Shown: positions 16,909 through 25,726 of the stretch, one piece after another
How the letters are laid out: each line of letters starts with the position of its first letter
Numbering within the stretch: the first letter of the stretch is position 1
Assembly: GCA_002361175.1 (NCBI GenBank)
Contig: DESG01000128.1
Coordinates: 1-55,201 of the forward strand
Length of the DNA: 55,201 bases
Direction: 5' to 3'
DNA from: Lachnoclostridium sp. UBA3320
GTDB lineage: Bacteria; Bacillota; Clostridia; Lachnospirales; Lachnospiraceae
Translations under genes and position numbers: made by a program
The notes under the pieces: generated by a model
Database searches by the model: none
What the model was told of the DNA's origin: nothing
Seen by the model: only the letters and a program-made list of their open reading frames with translations

Positions 16909-18285
16909 TTAAAATCTAAAATATAAAAATGGGTTATATGTCCCATTTACCAAATATGCAACTGATAAAATAAATACTGCTATTACAAAGATTGTCTGCA
17001 ATAAACTAGTGACAATTTCATTTTTACTGCAAATATATGTTCCAATTTTAGATGGAAGATATGTGCAGCCGATTACTAGTAGTATCAAAAGACAGATATT
17101 ATTAACAATAAGATACATAGTGCCTTTAGTAACAAAGCCCGCATCTGCCATTCCTGCCATTGCTTTTACAAATATCTTGTGTCCTGTTATATCATCCCAC
17201 GCAAAAAGTAAAAAACTAAAATACGTAACAACAAGTGTATATATATGGCATATAGTATTAGGAAGTTTTTTAAGCATATCAAGTAAAAAAAGCTTTTCTA
17301 ATATTAAAAAGAATCCAAAATACATTCCCCATGCTATAAAGTTAAATCCTGCACCATGCCATAGCCCTGTCAAAAACCACACAATAAATATATTAAGAAA
17401 AGTACGCACTGTGCCTTTCCTGCTTCCACCAAGTGGTATATACACATATTCTTTAAACCATGTGCCAAGTGATATATGCCATCTGCGCCAAAACTCTGTT
17501 ATGCTTTTTGATACAAATGGATAATTAAAATTCTCAGGTATTTTAAAGCCAAATATAGACATAAGCCCTATTGCCATATCAGAATATCCTGAAAAATCAA
17601 AATAGACTTGCAGTATAAACATAAGTAGCCCAAACCATGCAGATAAAGTAGAAAGCTGCATGGCAGAATATGATGTAACAGTTTTAAAAACTTCCCCTGC
17701 CTGATTAGCAAGAATCACTTTTTTGCCAAGTCCTGTTACAAAGCGGACTGTGCCATAAGATATTTTTTCTATTGTAGAAGTTCTTTCTTTTAACATTACA
17801 GAAATATCTCTAAATCTTACAATAGGACCTGCTATAAGTTGTGGAAACATTGCAACATAAGCTCCAAAATTTATAATGTTTTTCTCTGGACTTGCCTCTC
17901 CACGATATACATCAACTGTATATGACATAGTTTGAAAAGTATAGAAAGATATGCCTATAGGCAGTGCAAGTGTAAATCCTGAATACTTAAATAATCCTAG
18001 AAGTGATAAATTAATAATAGCTGATAAAAATACAAAAAACTTTGCTGCTTTTTTATTATCTTTGTTTATAAAATATGCGACAAGTCCACCGTTTATATAG
18101 TCAACTACTGTGGAAAATAACATTAAAACTATATATATAGGTTCTCCCCACGCATAAAATACAAGACTTGACAAAAACAGCACCAAGTTCTTCCATGTAT
18201 TTTTCATACATCTTGGTGCTATAAAATAAATAAACAGGACACATGGCAAAAAGCGAAATAAAAACAGCAGGCTGCTAAATACCAT
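16909..18285 (-). CDS. MBOAT-family O-acyltransferase (AlgI-like)
   Basis: 458 residues with about ten or more membrane helices. The conserved segment ITEFWRRWHISLGTWFKEY is followed by VYIPLGGSRKG and then WFLTGLWHGAGFNFIAWG, whose His is the presumed catalytic residue of membrane-bound O-acyltransferases. Family knowledge: it passes an acyl group, usually acetyl, across the membrane to a secreted glycan with help from an AlgJ/DHHW partner, and that partner is the next gene. GGAGG lies 8 nt before the ATG. Organisation DUF4358-MBOAT-DHHW is compact, with gaps of 17 bp each. Confidence 0.93.
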   Translation of the reverse strand: MVFSSLLFLFRFLPCVLFIYFIAPRCMKNTWKNLVLFLSSLVFYAWGEPIYIVLMLFSTVVDYINGGLVAYFINKDNKKAAKFFVFLSAIINLSLLGLFKYSGFTLALPIGISFYTFQTMSYTVDVYRGEASPEKNIINFGAYVAMFPQLIAGPIVRFRDISVMLKERTSTIEKISYGTVRFVTGLGKKVILANQAGEVFKTVTSYSAMQLSTLSAWFGLLMFILQVYFDFSGYSDMAIGLMSIFGFKIPENFNYPFVSKSITEFWRRWHISLGTWFKEYVYIPLGGSRKGTVRTFLNIFIVWFLTGLWHGAGFNFIAWGMYFGFFLILEKLFLLDMLKKLPNTICHIYTLVVTYFSFLLFAWDDITGHKIFVKAMAGMADAGFVTKGTMYLIVNNICLLILLVIGCTYLPSKIGTYICSKNEIVTSLLQTIFVIAVFILSVAYLVNGTYNPFLYFRF

Positions 18286-18302
18286 ATAGATATCCTCCGT
18301 TA

Positions 18303-18872
18303 TTATTCTTTAAACAATGCATTAATAGCATCAACAGCTTTTTTATTTTCAGTCTTATATGCTTCTATAAGCTGCTCTTCATTCCCTGTCTCTTCTAAAC
18401 TGCTGTCAATAAATCCAAGCATTATAAAAAACACATAATTGTCTTTTACATATACCCTTGAAGCCTGTACCTTTGGAATGTTCATAGGATATTGCATAGT
18501 ATCATTAATTTGCTGTTCTCTATAAGCTAACAGTTGTTTTTTAACTTTTTTCTTTGTGTTCTTATTTTTTGCTTTAACTATAACAAGAGTATTAGCTTGC
18601 GTACTAATCATTGGCACTTGAGCTAAAATATCCAAATACCATGACGATTTAATACCAAGTCGCTCATCAATTTCACTTGTTGTAAGTGATACATCTGGCA
18701 TATAGTCATCGCCATACTTATCTGCTATAGCCTTGCGTATCTTTTTAACAGAAGGCTGTTTCTTTTTTGCAGCTTCCGCTGTAGTTGTTTGATTATTAAG
18801 CGGTACAGCTGGAATAATGCTTGAAAATGCAAGTGCAGCCGCTAATACAGTGGCTAAAATCTTTTTTTTCAT
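18303..18872 (-). CDS. DUF4358-family secreted protein
   Basis: 189 residues. A clear signal peptide (about 1-34, MKKKILATVLAAALAFSS, cleavage near TTAEAA) is followed by a basic linker and the DUF4358 domain, in which a small alpha/beta fold is read from strands such as NTLVIVKAKN and NYVFFIMLGF. The domain has no known activity, but the family repeatedly occurs beside MBOAT and DHHW genes, as here, and may assist envelope acylation. The start has AAGGAGAG 4 nt upstream. It is the first gene of the leftward cassette. Confidence 0.82.
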   Translation of the reverse strand: MKKKILATVLAAALAFSSIIPAVPLNNQTTTAEAAKKKQPSVKKIRKAIADKYGDDYMPDVSLTTSEIDERLGIKSSWYLDILAQVPMISTQANTLVIVKAKNKNTKKKVKKQLLAYREQQINDTMQYPMNIPKVQASRVYVKDNYVFFIMLGFIDSSLEETGNEEQLIEAYKTENKKAVDAINALFKE

Positions 18873-18895
18873 AAATCTCTCCTTTTCTTAATTAT

Positions 18896-18935
18896 GCCAG
18901 CACAATACTTTTTAAAGCTCCCCTGCTGGCTGGGG
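18896..18935 (-). terminator. glgB terminator or attenuator with two competing hairpins
   Basis: Between glgB and the DUF4358 gene, GCCAGCA (18896-18902) pairs perfectly with TGCTGGC (18924-18930). Alternatively CCCC (18920-18923) pairs with GGGG (18932-18935), and these pairings are mutually exclusive. A short T-rich stretch (TTTAAAAAG on the minus strand) follows the second hairpin. It may be a simple terminator or control read-through into the acylation cassette. Confidence 0.45.
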
Positions 18936-18944
18936 TAAAATAGT

Positions 18945-21269
18945 TTACTTATCTGAATCGTCTTTTTCTTTACTGCTTTTTTCTTTACTGTCTTTTTCTT
19001 TAGTATCTTTTTCTTTAGTGTCCTTTTTTTCGCTAACTTTCTTGTCACTGTAATCAAACTTATATATTGTAACAGATAATGGAGGAAGATTCATCTCTAT
19101 TGAATAGTTTCTTTTTTCACATTCAATCTCCTCTGCCTGTACCGTCTTTGCATTTTCCATTCCTGTACCACCATAACGCAAATCGTCAGATGACATTATC
19201 TTTGTATATTTTCCAAGACATGGCACTCCTGTCCTAAATTCAGGATATTCTACAGGTGTAAAGTTACAGATAAACAAAAGCTGGTCTTTAGCACTTGAAC
19301 CACGTCTTACAAAGCTTACAGTACTCATTTCTGCATTGTCACAGCTCATCCATTCAAAGCCTATATTATTATAATCATTTACATACATTGCATCATAGGT
19401 TTTGTAAAGTTTATTCAAATCCTTTACATAGTCTTTCATCTTTGTATGCATGTCATAGTCTAAAAGTTCCCAATCAAGACTGCGTGCTTCACTCCACTCA
19501 CGGAACTGTGCAAATTCCTGTCCCATAAACAAGAGTTTCTTTCCAGGATGTCCATACATAAATCCATATGCTGCCCTTAAATTTGCAAACTTATCTTCAT
19601 ACTCACCTGGCATCTTTTCAATCATAGAACCCTTGCCATGAACTACTTCATCGTGTGACAATACCTGAATGAAGTTTTCACTATAAGCATAGTGCATACT
19701 AAAAGTAAGTTTATTGTGGTTAAATGACCTAAAATATGGGTCAAGTTTCATATATTCAAGAAAATCATTCATCCATCCCATATTCCATTTGAATAAGAAT
19801 CCAAGTCCTGAGAACTGTACAGGAGATGTCACACCTGACCATGATGTTGACTCTTCAGCTATAGATATAGTTCCAGGTGCTCTTTTTTCTAACTGTTCGT
19901 TTAGATGCATAAATAATTTAATTGCGTCAAGATTTTCTTTGCCACCGTTCTCATTTGGCAGCCATTCTCCATCATTCTTGCCATAGTCAAGATACAACAT
20001 AGAAGCAACAGCATCAACTCTCAAACCATCAATATGGAATTTATTAAGCCAGAACAGCGCATTTGCAATAAGGAAGTTTTCAACCTCTTTGTAAGCATAG
20101 TTAAATATATATGTTCCCCAATGAGGGTGTTCGCCACGGCGTGGGTCTGGATGTTCGTAAAGTGGTTGTCCATCAAATCTTGCAAGTGCATATGCATCAC
20201 GTGGGAAATGTGCTGGCACCCAGTCAAGTATTACATGAATTCCTTTTTGGTGCATATAATCTACAAAAAACATGAAGTCCTGTGGGTCTCCATAGCGCCT
20301 TGTTGGTGCATAATATCCTGTAACCTGATATCCCCATGAACCATCAAATGGATGCTCGGCAATTCCCATAAGTTCAATATGCGTGTATCCCATGTCAGTT
20401 ACATAATCTGCAAGCATCGGAGCAAGTTCTCTATAATTATAGAAACCATCTTCTGTTCCATCATCCTTCTTTCTCCATGAACCAAGGTGACACTCGTAAA
20501 TCGAAACTGGCTCTGTTCTAAGTGTATTCCTGTCTTTAGATGCACGTTCTTTCATCCATTCGTCATCACTCCATGTAAATCCTGTAAGGTCTGCAACTAC
20601 AGATGCATTATCAGGACGAAGTTGTGAAGAGTTTGCATAAGGGTCAGATTTTAAAAGTACTTCCCCTTGTCTTGTAAGAATCTGATACTTATAAATAGCT
20701 CCAGCTTCTACCCCTGGTATAAATAGCTCATAAATGCCTGATACTTGAAGAGTTCTCATAGGATGCAGCATACCGTCCCACATATTAAAGCTTCCCACTA
20801 CACTTACTGCCCTTGCATGAGGTGCCCATACAGCAAAATATGTTCCTCTAACGCCATCAATCGTCATAGGGTGTGCGCCGAGTTTGTCATATATTTCATA
20901 ATGATTTCCCTCTGCAAATACATATAAATCCATATCTGAAATCTGATGGCTAAAGCAATAAGGGTCTACAAACTCTATTATATCATTTTCTGAATACTGG
21001 ACACGAACTTTGTATGGTGCTTTATAAATATGACTGTCTACATATTTTCCAAAGAAACCTGTCTCTTCTTCAACTTCCTCAAGTTCAGTAACATTATCGC
21101 CATTCATGTTCATGACAAAAACTTTTTGCGCATGTGGTCTGAAAACTGTAACTACTTGTCCTTCACCAAAATTGTGTAATCCAAGTATATTGTGAGGTGC
21201 ATTGTGCTTTCCAGCCACTACCTCATCAAATTCCATCCAGTTTATCCAACGCTCTAATTTCCTCTGCAT
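18945..21269 (-). CDS. glgB: 1,4-alpha-glucan branching enzyme
   Basis: About 774 residues from ATG 21269, chosen because GGGAGG lies 7 nt upstream (an in-frame ATG at 21284 lacks a site). GH13 branching enzyme that introduces alpha-1,6 branches into glycogen. N-terminal CBM48 domains (to about 240) precede the catalytic barrel with its four regions: DWVPAHFP, GLRVDAVAS (nucleophile Asp), AEEST (acid Glu) and LSHDEVVHGKGSM. After the normal end of the enzyme there is an odd 34-residue charged tail built of KEKDT/KEKDS units. No other glg gene is in view, but phosphoglucomutase lies immediately upstream. Confidence 0.96.
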   Translation of the reverse strand: MQRKLERWINWMEFDEVVAGKHNAPHNILGLHNFGEGQVVTVFRPHAQKVFVMNMNGDNVTELEEVEEETGFFGKYVDSHIYKAPYKVRVQYSENDIIEFVDPYCFSHQISDMDLYVFAEGNHYEIYDKLGAHPMTIDGVRGTYFAVWAPHARAVSVVGSFNMWDGMLHPMRTLQVSGIYELFIPGVEAGAIYKYQILTRQGEVLLKSDPYANSSQLRPDNASVVADLTGFTWSDDEWMKERASKDRNTLRTEPVSIYECHLGSWRKKDDGTEDGFYNYRELAPMLADYVTDMGYTHIELMGIAEHPFDGSWGYQVTGYYAPTRRYGDPQDFMFFVDYMHQKGIHVILDWVPAHFPRDAYALARFDGQPLYEHPDPRRGEHPHWGTYIFNYAYKEVENFLIANALFWLNKFHIDGLRVDAVASMLYLDYGKNDGEWLPNENGGKENLDAIKLFMHLNEQLEKRAPGTISIAEESTSWSGVTSPVQFSGLGFLFKWNMGWMNDFLEYMKLDPYFRSFNHNKLTFSMHYAYSENFIQVLSHDEVVHGKGSMIEKMPGEYEDKFANLRAAYGFMYGHPGKKLLFMGQEFAQFREWSEARSLDWELLDYDMHTKMKDYVKDLNKLYKTYDAMYVNDYNNIGFEWMSCDNAEMSTVSFVRRGSSAKDQLLFICNFTPVEYPEFRTGVPCLGKYTKIMSSDDLRYGGTGMENAKTVQAEEIECEKRNYSIEMNLPPLSVTIYKFDYSDKKVSEKKDTKEKDTKEKDSKEKSSKEKDDSDK
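18961..19020. repeat. Four tandem 15-bp units at the 3' end of glgB
   Basis: Units 18961-18975, 18976-18990, 18991-19005 and 19006-19020 are variants of TCTTTTTCTTTAGTG. In frame they encode lysine/glutamate pentapeptides (KEKDT, KEKDS or SKEKS variants). They form most of the unusual C-terminal tail of the branching enzyme. Confidence 0.8.
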
Positions 21270-21318
21270 ATTTAATCCTCCCATTTATAATTTAGTATTA
21301 TTAATATTTTAAACCTAC

Positions 21319-21348
21319 AAAGAGCCGCCAATTATACGGCAGCTCTTT
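21319..21348 (-). terminator. Terminator after phosphoglucomutase
   Basis: AAAGAGC (21319-21325) pairs with GCTCTTT (21342-21348), with an inner GCC/GGC. On the minus strand the hairpin follows the pgm stop and is trailed by a weak T-rich stretch. It separates pgm from glgB transcription, at least partly. Confidence 0.6.
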
Positions 21349-21385
21349 AAATTAGCCTATAATAATTTACACACAATATTTAAGT

Positions 21386-23119
21386 TTATGACATTTTATC
21401 AACCATATCTGTTACAGCCTGTGCCATATCCGCTGATTTCTTTTCTGCATCTTCAAGCGAGTCGCCTACAACACCATAATAGAATTTAATCTTAGGTTCT
21501 GTGCCTGAAGGCCTTACACACATCCATACATTGTCAGTCATATCAAAATATAAAACATTTGAATTAGGAAGACCCGTTGGAGTAATCTCACCTGTTTCAA
21601 TATTTTTAATTGTATCTGCCTTATAATCACGGAATGAAAGAACTTTGTGACCATTAATCTCCTTTGGAGGATTCTCACGAAGATTTGTCATAATCTCTTG
21701 GATTTTATTAAGTCCTTCAATACCTTTCATTGTGACTGATTGAACACCATCTTTGTAGTAGCCATATCTTTCATACATTGCAATCATAGCATCCCAAAGA
21801 GTCATATTCTTTGTCTTATAATAAGCAGCAGCCTCACAAAGAGCCATAGTTGCAACAATAGCATCTTTGTCACGTGCATGTGTACCGATAAGACAACCAT
21901 AGCTTTCCTCAAATCCAAAGAGATATGTACCTTTTCCTGTTGTCTCAAATTTAAGAATTTGTTGTCCGATAAACTTAAAACCAGTAAGCACTTCAATTAA
22001 ATCTACATTATAATACTTTGCAATAGCATCTGCAAGATTTGATGTGACGATTGTCTTTATAAACTTTCCATCTTCTGGAAGTCCTTTTGTCTCTTTAATC
22101 TGTGAGATTTCGTAATCAGCAAGAAGACAGCCTGACATATTTCCAGTAAGTGTAATATATTCACCACTCTTTGTATCTTTTACATATACGCCAAGACGGT
22201 CAGCATCTGGGTCAGTTGCAAGTACAAGGTCAGCATCTTTTTCTTTTGCAAGCTTAAGTGCAAGTTCAAAGGCTTCTGCTGCTTCAGGATTTGGATAACT
22301 TACAGTAGGAAATTCACCATCTGGAAGTTCCTGTTCAGGCACAACATATACATTTTCAAACCCAATTTCTTTAAGCACACGTCTTGCAGGAATATTTCCT
22401 GTACCATGTAAAGGAGTGTAAACAATCTTTAATTTACTTCCCATTTCTTTAATGCTGTCCCAGTGTATAACTTGTTTCTTAAGTTCAGCAATATATTTGT
22501 CATCTATATTGGCGCCAATCTGTTCATATAGACCTGCTTTAATTGCTTCCTGCTTGTCCATAGTCTTTACATTAGCATAATCTGTAACAGCTTTAACCTC
22601 TGCCATAATACCAGTATCATTTGGTGGTGTAATCTGTGCACCATCTTCCCAGTATACTTTATAACCATTATACTCAGGTGGATTGTGGCTTGCTGTTATA
22701 TTAATTCCTGCAGCACACTTTAATTCTCTTACCGCATATGAAAGCTCTGGTGTAGGTCTCAAAGATTCAAAAACATATGCTTTTATGCCATTTGCAGCTA
22801 AGCAAAGAGCAGCCTCATCTGCAAATTCAGGTGACATACGGCGTGAATCAAATGCAATAGCAACACCTTGTGACTTCTTTTCTGCCTTAATAATATAATT
22901 GGCAAGTCCTTGTGTAGCTTTACGTACTGTATAAATATTCATTCTATTAGTACCAGCACCAATTATGCCACGTAAACCAGCAGTACCAAACTCAAGGTCC
23001 TGGTAGAAACGCTCTTTAATCTCGTTATCATCACCAGATATACCTTTTAGCTCATTCTTTGTGTCCTCATCAAAATAAGGATTGCTAAGCCATGATTCAT
23101 AAGTTTCTTTGTAATCCAT
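21386..23119 (-). CDS. Phosphoglucomutase/phosphomannomutase, long PgcA type
   Basis: 577 residues, typical for the Firmicute alpha-phosphoglucomutase. The phosphoserine loop is ITASHNPPEYNGYKVYW near residue 143. The magnesium loop is DPDADRLG, the sugar-binding loop GFEESYG, and the phosphate-binding loop RPSGTEPKIKFY sits near the C-terminus. It interconverts glucose-1-phosphate and glucose-6-phosphate, linking glycolysis with glycogen and with cell-surface glycolipids. A strong GAGGAGG site precedes the ATG. It lies 51 bp after the PEGA gene, with a terminator following. Substrate preference for glucose over mannose is inferred from family length. Confidence 0.95.
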   Translation of the reverse strand: MDYKETYESWLSNPYFDEDTKNELKGISGDDNEIKERFYQDLEFGTAGLRGIIGAGTNRMNIYTVRKATQGLANYIIKAEKKSQGVAIAFDSRRMSPEFADEAALCLAANGIKAYVFESLRPTPELSYAVRELKCAAGINITASHNPPEYNGYKVYWEDGAQITPPNDTGIMAEVKAVTDYANVKTMDKQEAIKAGLYEQIGANIDDKYIAELKKQVIHWDSIKEMGSKLKIVYTPLHGTGNIPARRVLKEIGFENVYVVPEQELPDGEFPTVSYPNPEAAEAFELALKLAKEKDADLVLATDPDADRLGVYVKDTKSGEYITLTGNMSGCLLADYEISQIKETKGLPEDGKFIKTIVTSNLADAIAKYYNVDLIEVLTGFKFIGQQILKFETTGKGTYLFGFEESYGCLIGTHARDKDAIVATMALCEAAAYYKTKNMTLWDAMIAMYERYGYYKDGVQSVTMKGIEGLNKIQEIMTNLRENPPKEINGHKVLSFRDYKADTIKNIETGEITPTGLPNSNVLYFDMTDNVWMCVRPSGTEPKIKFYYGVVGDSLEDAEKKSADMAQAVTDMVDKMS

Positions 23120-23170
23120 TATACAACTCCTCCTCTTAGTTTTTTAATATTATAAGTTTTTAAATGTATA

Positions 23171-24526
23171 TTAACCAGAATTTTTCACCAGTTCAGAAAA
23201 ATCCAGTGTAATATTTTTACTATCATCTAATATATCTATCGAATAACTTTTTGTTACATATCCTGGTTTACTTAATGTAACAGTCTGTGAACCAATTACC
23301 TTTGTAAAAGTGCACGGTGCAAGTCCCTTATAAACATTGTCAAGATAGACCTCTACTCCCTCTGGAGTCTGAACAGTAATACTGTGATTACTGTCTATTT
23401 TCTTTGTACTTATATTATTATTGTTATTACTTGCTGATGTAGATGGCGTTGGTGATGCAGAAGATTTTGGTTTTCCCGTTGCATTACTAACTCCATCAAC
23501 AGATGCATTCTCATCTATAAGGTCGATATTAACTTCACTTTCTGGCTTTTCAACATCTAGTATGCCGTTATAAGATGTATAACCAGTAAGCTCAACACTT
23601 ATCTTATATTCTCCATAATTTAGAGCCACAGGGCTATTGTAATCAACACTTGTACCATTAATATATAAGTCAGCCCCATAGGGTTCTATATTAAATGTAA
23701 TATTGCCCACATTCTTAACTTCTTCTCTATATTCGCTAAAGTCAAGAGTTACCTCAGCTCCATCTTTTACAATAACATTTTTCACAGCATTAGTTCTTCC
23801 ATTACTAAGCATCACACGATATGAGCCAACAGCAGCAGTAATCAGCATATTTTCCGTTACTGAAAGTATTATTTTATCGCCTACACTAACCATGCCGCCT
23901 AAAAATGGGGCATAATTAGCAAGTCTTATATACCCATGTCCCAAGGTACGTGTAACAGAATACACTTTAATGCCAATGCCTCTAATTGTAATTGTATCGT
24001 GATTATTAATTTCCATCATCTGTATTTTTTTGTCAAGAGTAGAAAAATATGTTAAGTCATTATACTGATATTTTCTTCCTGCAACATTTAAAGCTTTTTC
24101 ATCACCGTCAAATGCAAATTTATCAACATTTTGATATTCCCATACATCATCAGGAACACTCATTGTTATAATATTTAACTTTTGTGTATCATAAACTACT
24201 TCCATTATCTGTCCAGGTTCTAATTCATCACCTGCGATGCTTTGCCCAAATTTATTAGTAATATCCGCAGTTGCATTGTAATCTAGTATAGTGTCAATAT
24301 CACTATCCAGCTCACGTAAAGTCACCTGTTGTAAATCCAAGTCAATATTAGTGACTACTCCTGTCATTGTATATGTCTGCACTTCTTCAACAATATCAGC
24401 TTTATTGTTGTTATTAATATTTCTGGCTCGCTTTCTGACACTGACATTACATGATGTAGAGACTGACAAAACAAGCATAAAAATAATAAACATGGCAATT
24501 CTTTTATTATAAAACCTGTTTAACAA
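23171..24526 (-). CDS. PEGA-domain envelope protein
   Basis: 451 residues. An N-terminal hydrophobic segment ending LSVSTSC may be an atypical lipoprotein signal. Residues about 50-260 form an uncharacterised beta-rich region. A first PEGA domain (about 275-345; GADLYINGTSVDYNSP) and a second (about 378-447; GVEVYLDNVYKGLAP) are separated by a Ser/Pro/Asn-rich linker. PEGA domains occur in surface proteins and probably bind or pack against envelope components. The start is a TTG with AAAGGAGGAG 8 nt upstream; no ATG fits. It lies upstream of pgm and may be cotranscribed. Confidence 0.82.
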   Translation of the reverse strand: MLNRFYNKRIAMFIIFMLVLSVSTSCNVSVRKRARNINNNNKADIVEEVQTYTMTGVVTNIDLDLQQVTLRELDSDIDTILDYNATADITNKFGQSIAGDELEPGQIMEVVYDTQKLNIITMSVPDDVWEYQNVDKFAFDGDEKALNVAGRKYQYNDLTYFSTLDKKIQMMEINNHDTITIRGIGIKVYSVTRTLGHGYIRLANYAPFLGGMVSVGDKIILSVTENMLITAAVGSYRVMLSNGRTNAVKNVIVKDGAEVTLDFSEYREEVKNVGNITFNIEPYGADLYINGTSVDYNSPVALNYGEYKISVELTGYTSYNGILDVEKPESEVNIDLIDENASVDGVSNATGKPKSSASPTPSTSASNNNNNISTKKIDSNHSITVQTPEGVEVYLDNVYKGLAPCTFTKVIGSQTVTLSKPGYVTKSYSIDILDDSKNITLDFSELVKNSG

Positions 24527-24589
24527 CGCAGTTTCTCCTCCTTTATCCTATGAATAATAATATTTTTTTATATTATACTACAAATTCGC

Positions 24590-25591
24590 TTAAATTAAAA
24601 GCTTTTTTACTTCTTTAAGAAAATTAAGTCGCTCTTTTTCCTGATTGCATATACGGCGCAGTTTTTCAAAGTTTTTAGCAGACATCCACGATTTTTTTCC
24701 ATTATAATAAAAATTTACCAACTTCCAATATTTTTCTGGATAAAGCAAAAGTGCATATAAAACTTTCTGCTCTTCTTTTTCAAGTTTTCTTTCTTTTATA
24801 TAAGCCTCTATTATCTGAATACCTGTATTCAAATTCCAGCTATTTTTTTCCATAACTTTTCTTATAAAATCATATAAATCAATTACTTGCAAACCTATAT
24901 CTGCTTTTTCAAAATTTGTAGTTATAACATGGTTTTCAGACAGCAGTATATTGTGATAATTATAGCTTCCATGCATAATCCTTCCTTCTTTTACTGTATT
25001 GTCAAATAGTTTGTCATAACCGCTCTCTTTTAAAAATTCCTCTGCTTTTTTCCCCTGTTCAAAAAAATTTTGATAAGAATTTAAAAGACATATCTCCATT
25101 TCATTTTTCTGTCTTTTTTCACGTATATAGCTGTGCACTTTCTTTATTTCTCTATTGTGGCGCAAAAAAAGACTCTTTATATCCAATTTATTTGTTTTAA
25201 CAAGAGGTGTATATGTACTATACTGTCTCATTATCATTATTTTATGTAAAATAGCCATATTAGAAGATGCAAGCAATACTTTTTGTACGTCTTTTATATC
25301 ACACTCTTCACCATTATACCACCTCTTCATAAGCCATTTGCCACCGCTTCCATCATCTGTAAGCAATTCGTTGTCAGTATTAGGTATAGCATAATCTACA
25401 TTCCCATAGCCCTTATCAAGTAATAACTTCTTAATCTCTTCTTCAAACAAAAGCCTTTTTTTATTTGCTGTATACATTTTTATCATATATATGCCTTTAT
25501 TTGTATCTAAAAGAATAGCTCCCCTTATTCTATGTTTGGATTTCACTGTTACAGGATATTTTTTAATTACTTCATCAAGCCTGTCATCCAT
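24590..25591 (-). CDS. CotS-family kinase-like protein, possibly inactive
   Basis: About 333 residues from ATG 25591 (GGAGAAGG upstream; an in-frame GTG at 25612 has no better site). The fold resembles spore-coat CotS and aminoglycoside/choline kinases. The ATP-binding lysine region MIKMY is present. The catalytic loop reads HGSYNYHNIL, where active members have HGD, and the metal-binding segment reads TNFEKADIG in place of the usual D-F-D. The C-terminal part, LYPEKYWKLVNFYYNGKK, is characteristic of the clostridial CotS group. Without the catalytic Asp it may be a pseudokinase with a structural role. Association with spores is family knowledge; no sporulation signal is visible. Confidence 0.75.
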   Translation of the reverse strand: MDDRLDEVIKKYPVTVKSKHRIRGAILLDTNKGIYMIKMYTANKKRLLFEEEIKKLLLDKGYGNVDYAIPNTDNELLTDDGSGGKWLMKRWYNGEECDIKDVQKVLLASSNMAILHKIMIMRQYSTYTPLVKTNKLDIKSLFLRHNREIKKVHSYIREKRQKNEMEICLLNSYQNFFEQGKKAEEFLKESGYDKLFDNTVKEGRIMHGSYNYHNILLSENHVITTNFEKADIGLQVIDLYDFIRKVMEKNSWNLNTGIQIIEAYIKERKLEKEEQKVLYALLLYPEKYWKLVNFYYNGKKSWMSAKNFEKLRRICNQEKERLNFLKEVKKLLI

Positions 25592-25646
25592 AATGCCTTC
25601 TCCTTCCCTCACGAATTACGATAATTAATCCTATGCAAAAAGAAGA

Positions 25647-25687
25647 AAAAAAGAACCGTTATACCTAATATCTTTGGTATAACGGTT
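25647..25687 (-). terminator. Strong terminator after pckA
   Basis: Perfect 12-bp stem AACCGTTATACC (25654-25665) with GGTATAACGGTT (25676-25687) and a 10-base loop. On the minus strand it is followed by CTTTTTTTCTTC, a classic U-tract. Confidence 0.9.
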
Positions 25688-25726
25688 TTGAAACATCATA
25701 TTATATTATTGTTACATAAGCAGATA

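Noticed and set aside
18869..19057. Lysine-rich 62-residue leftward frame
   Set aside because: Out-of-frame reading of the GlgB repeat tail, which makes all three frames lysine-rich.
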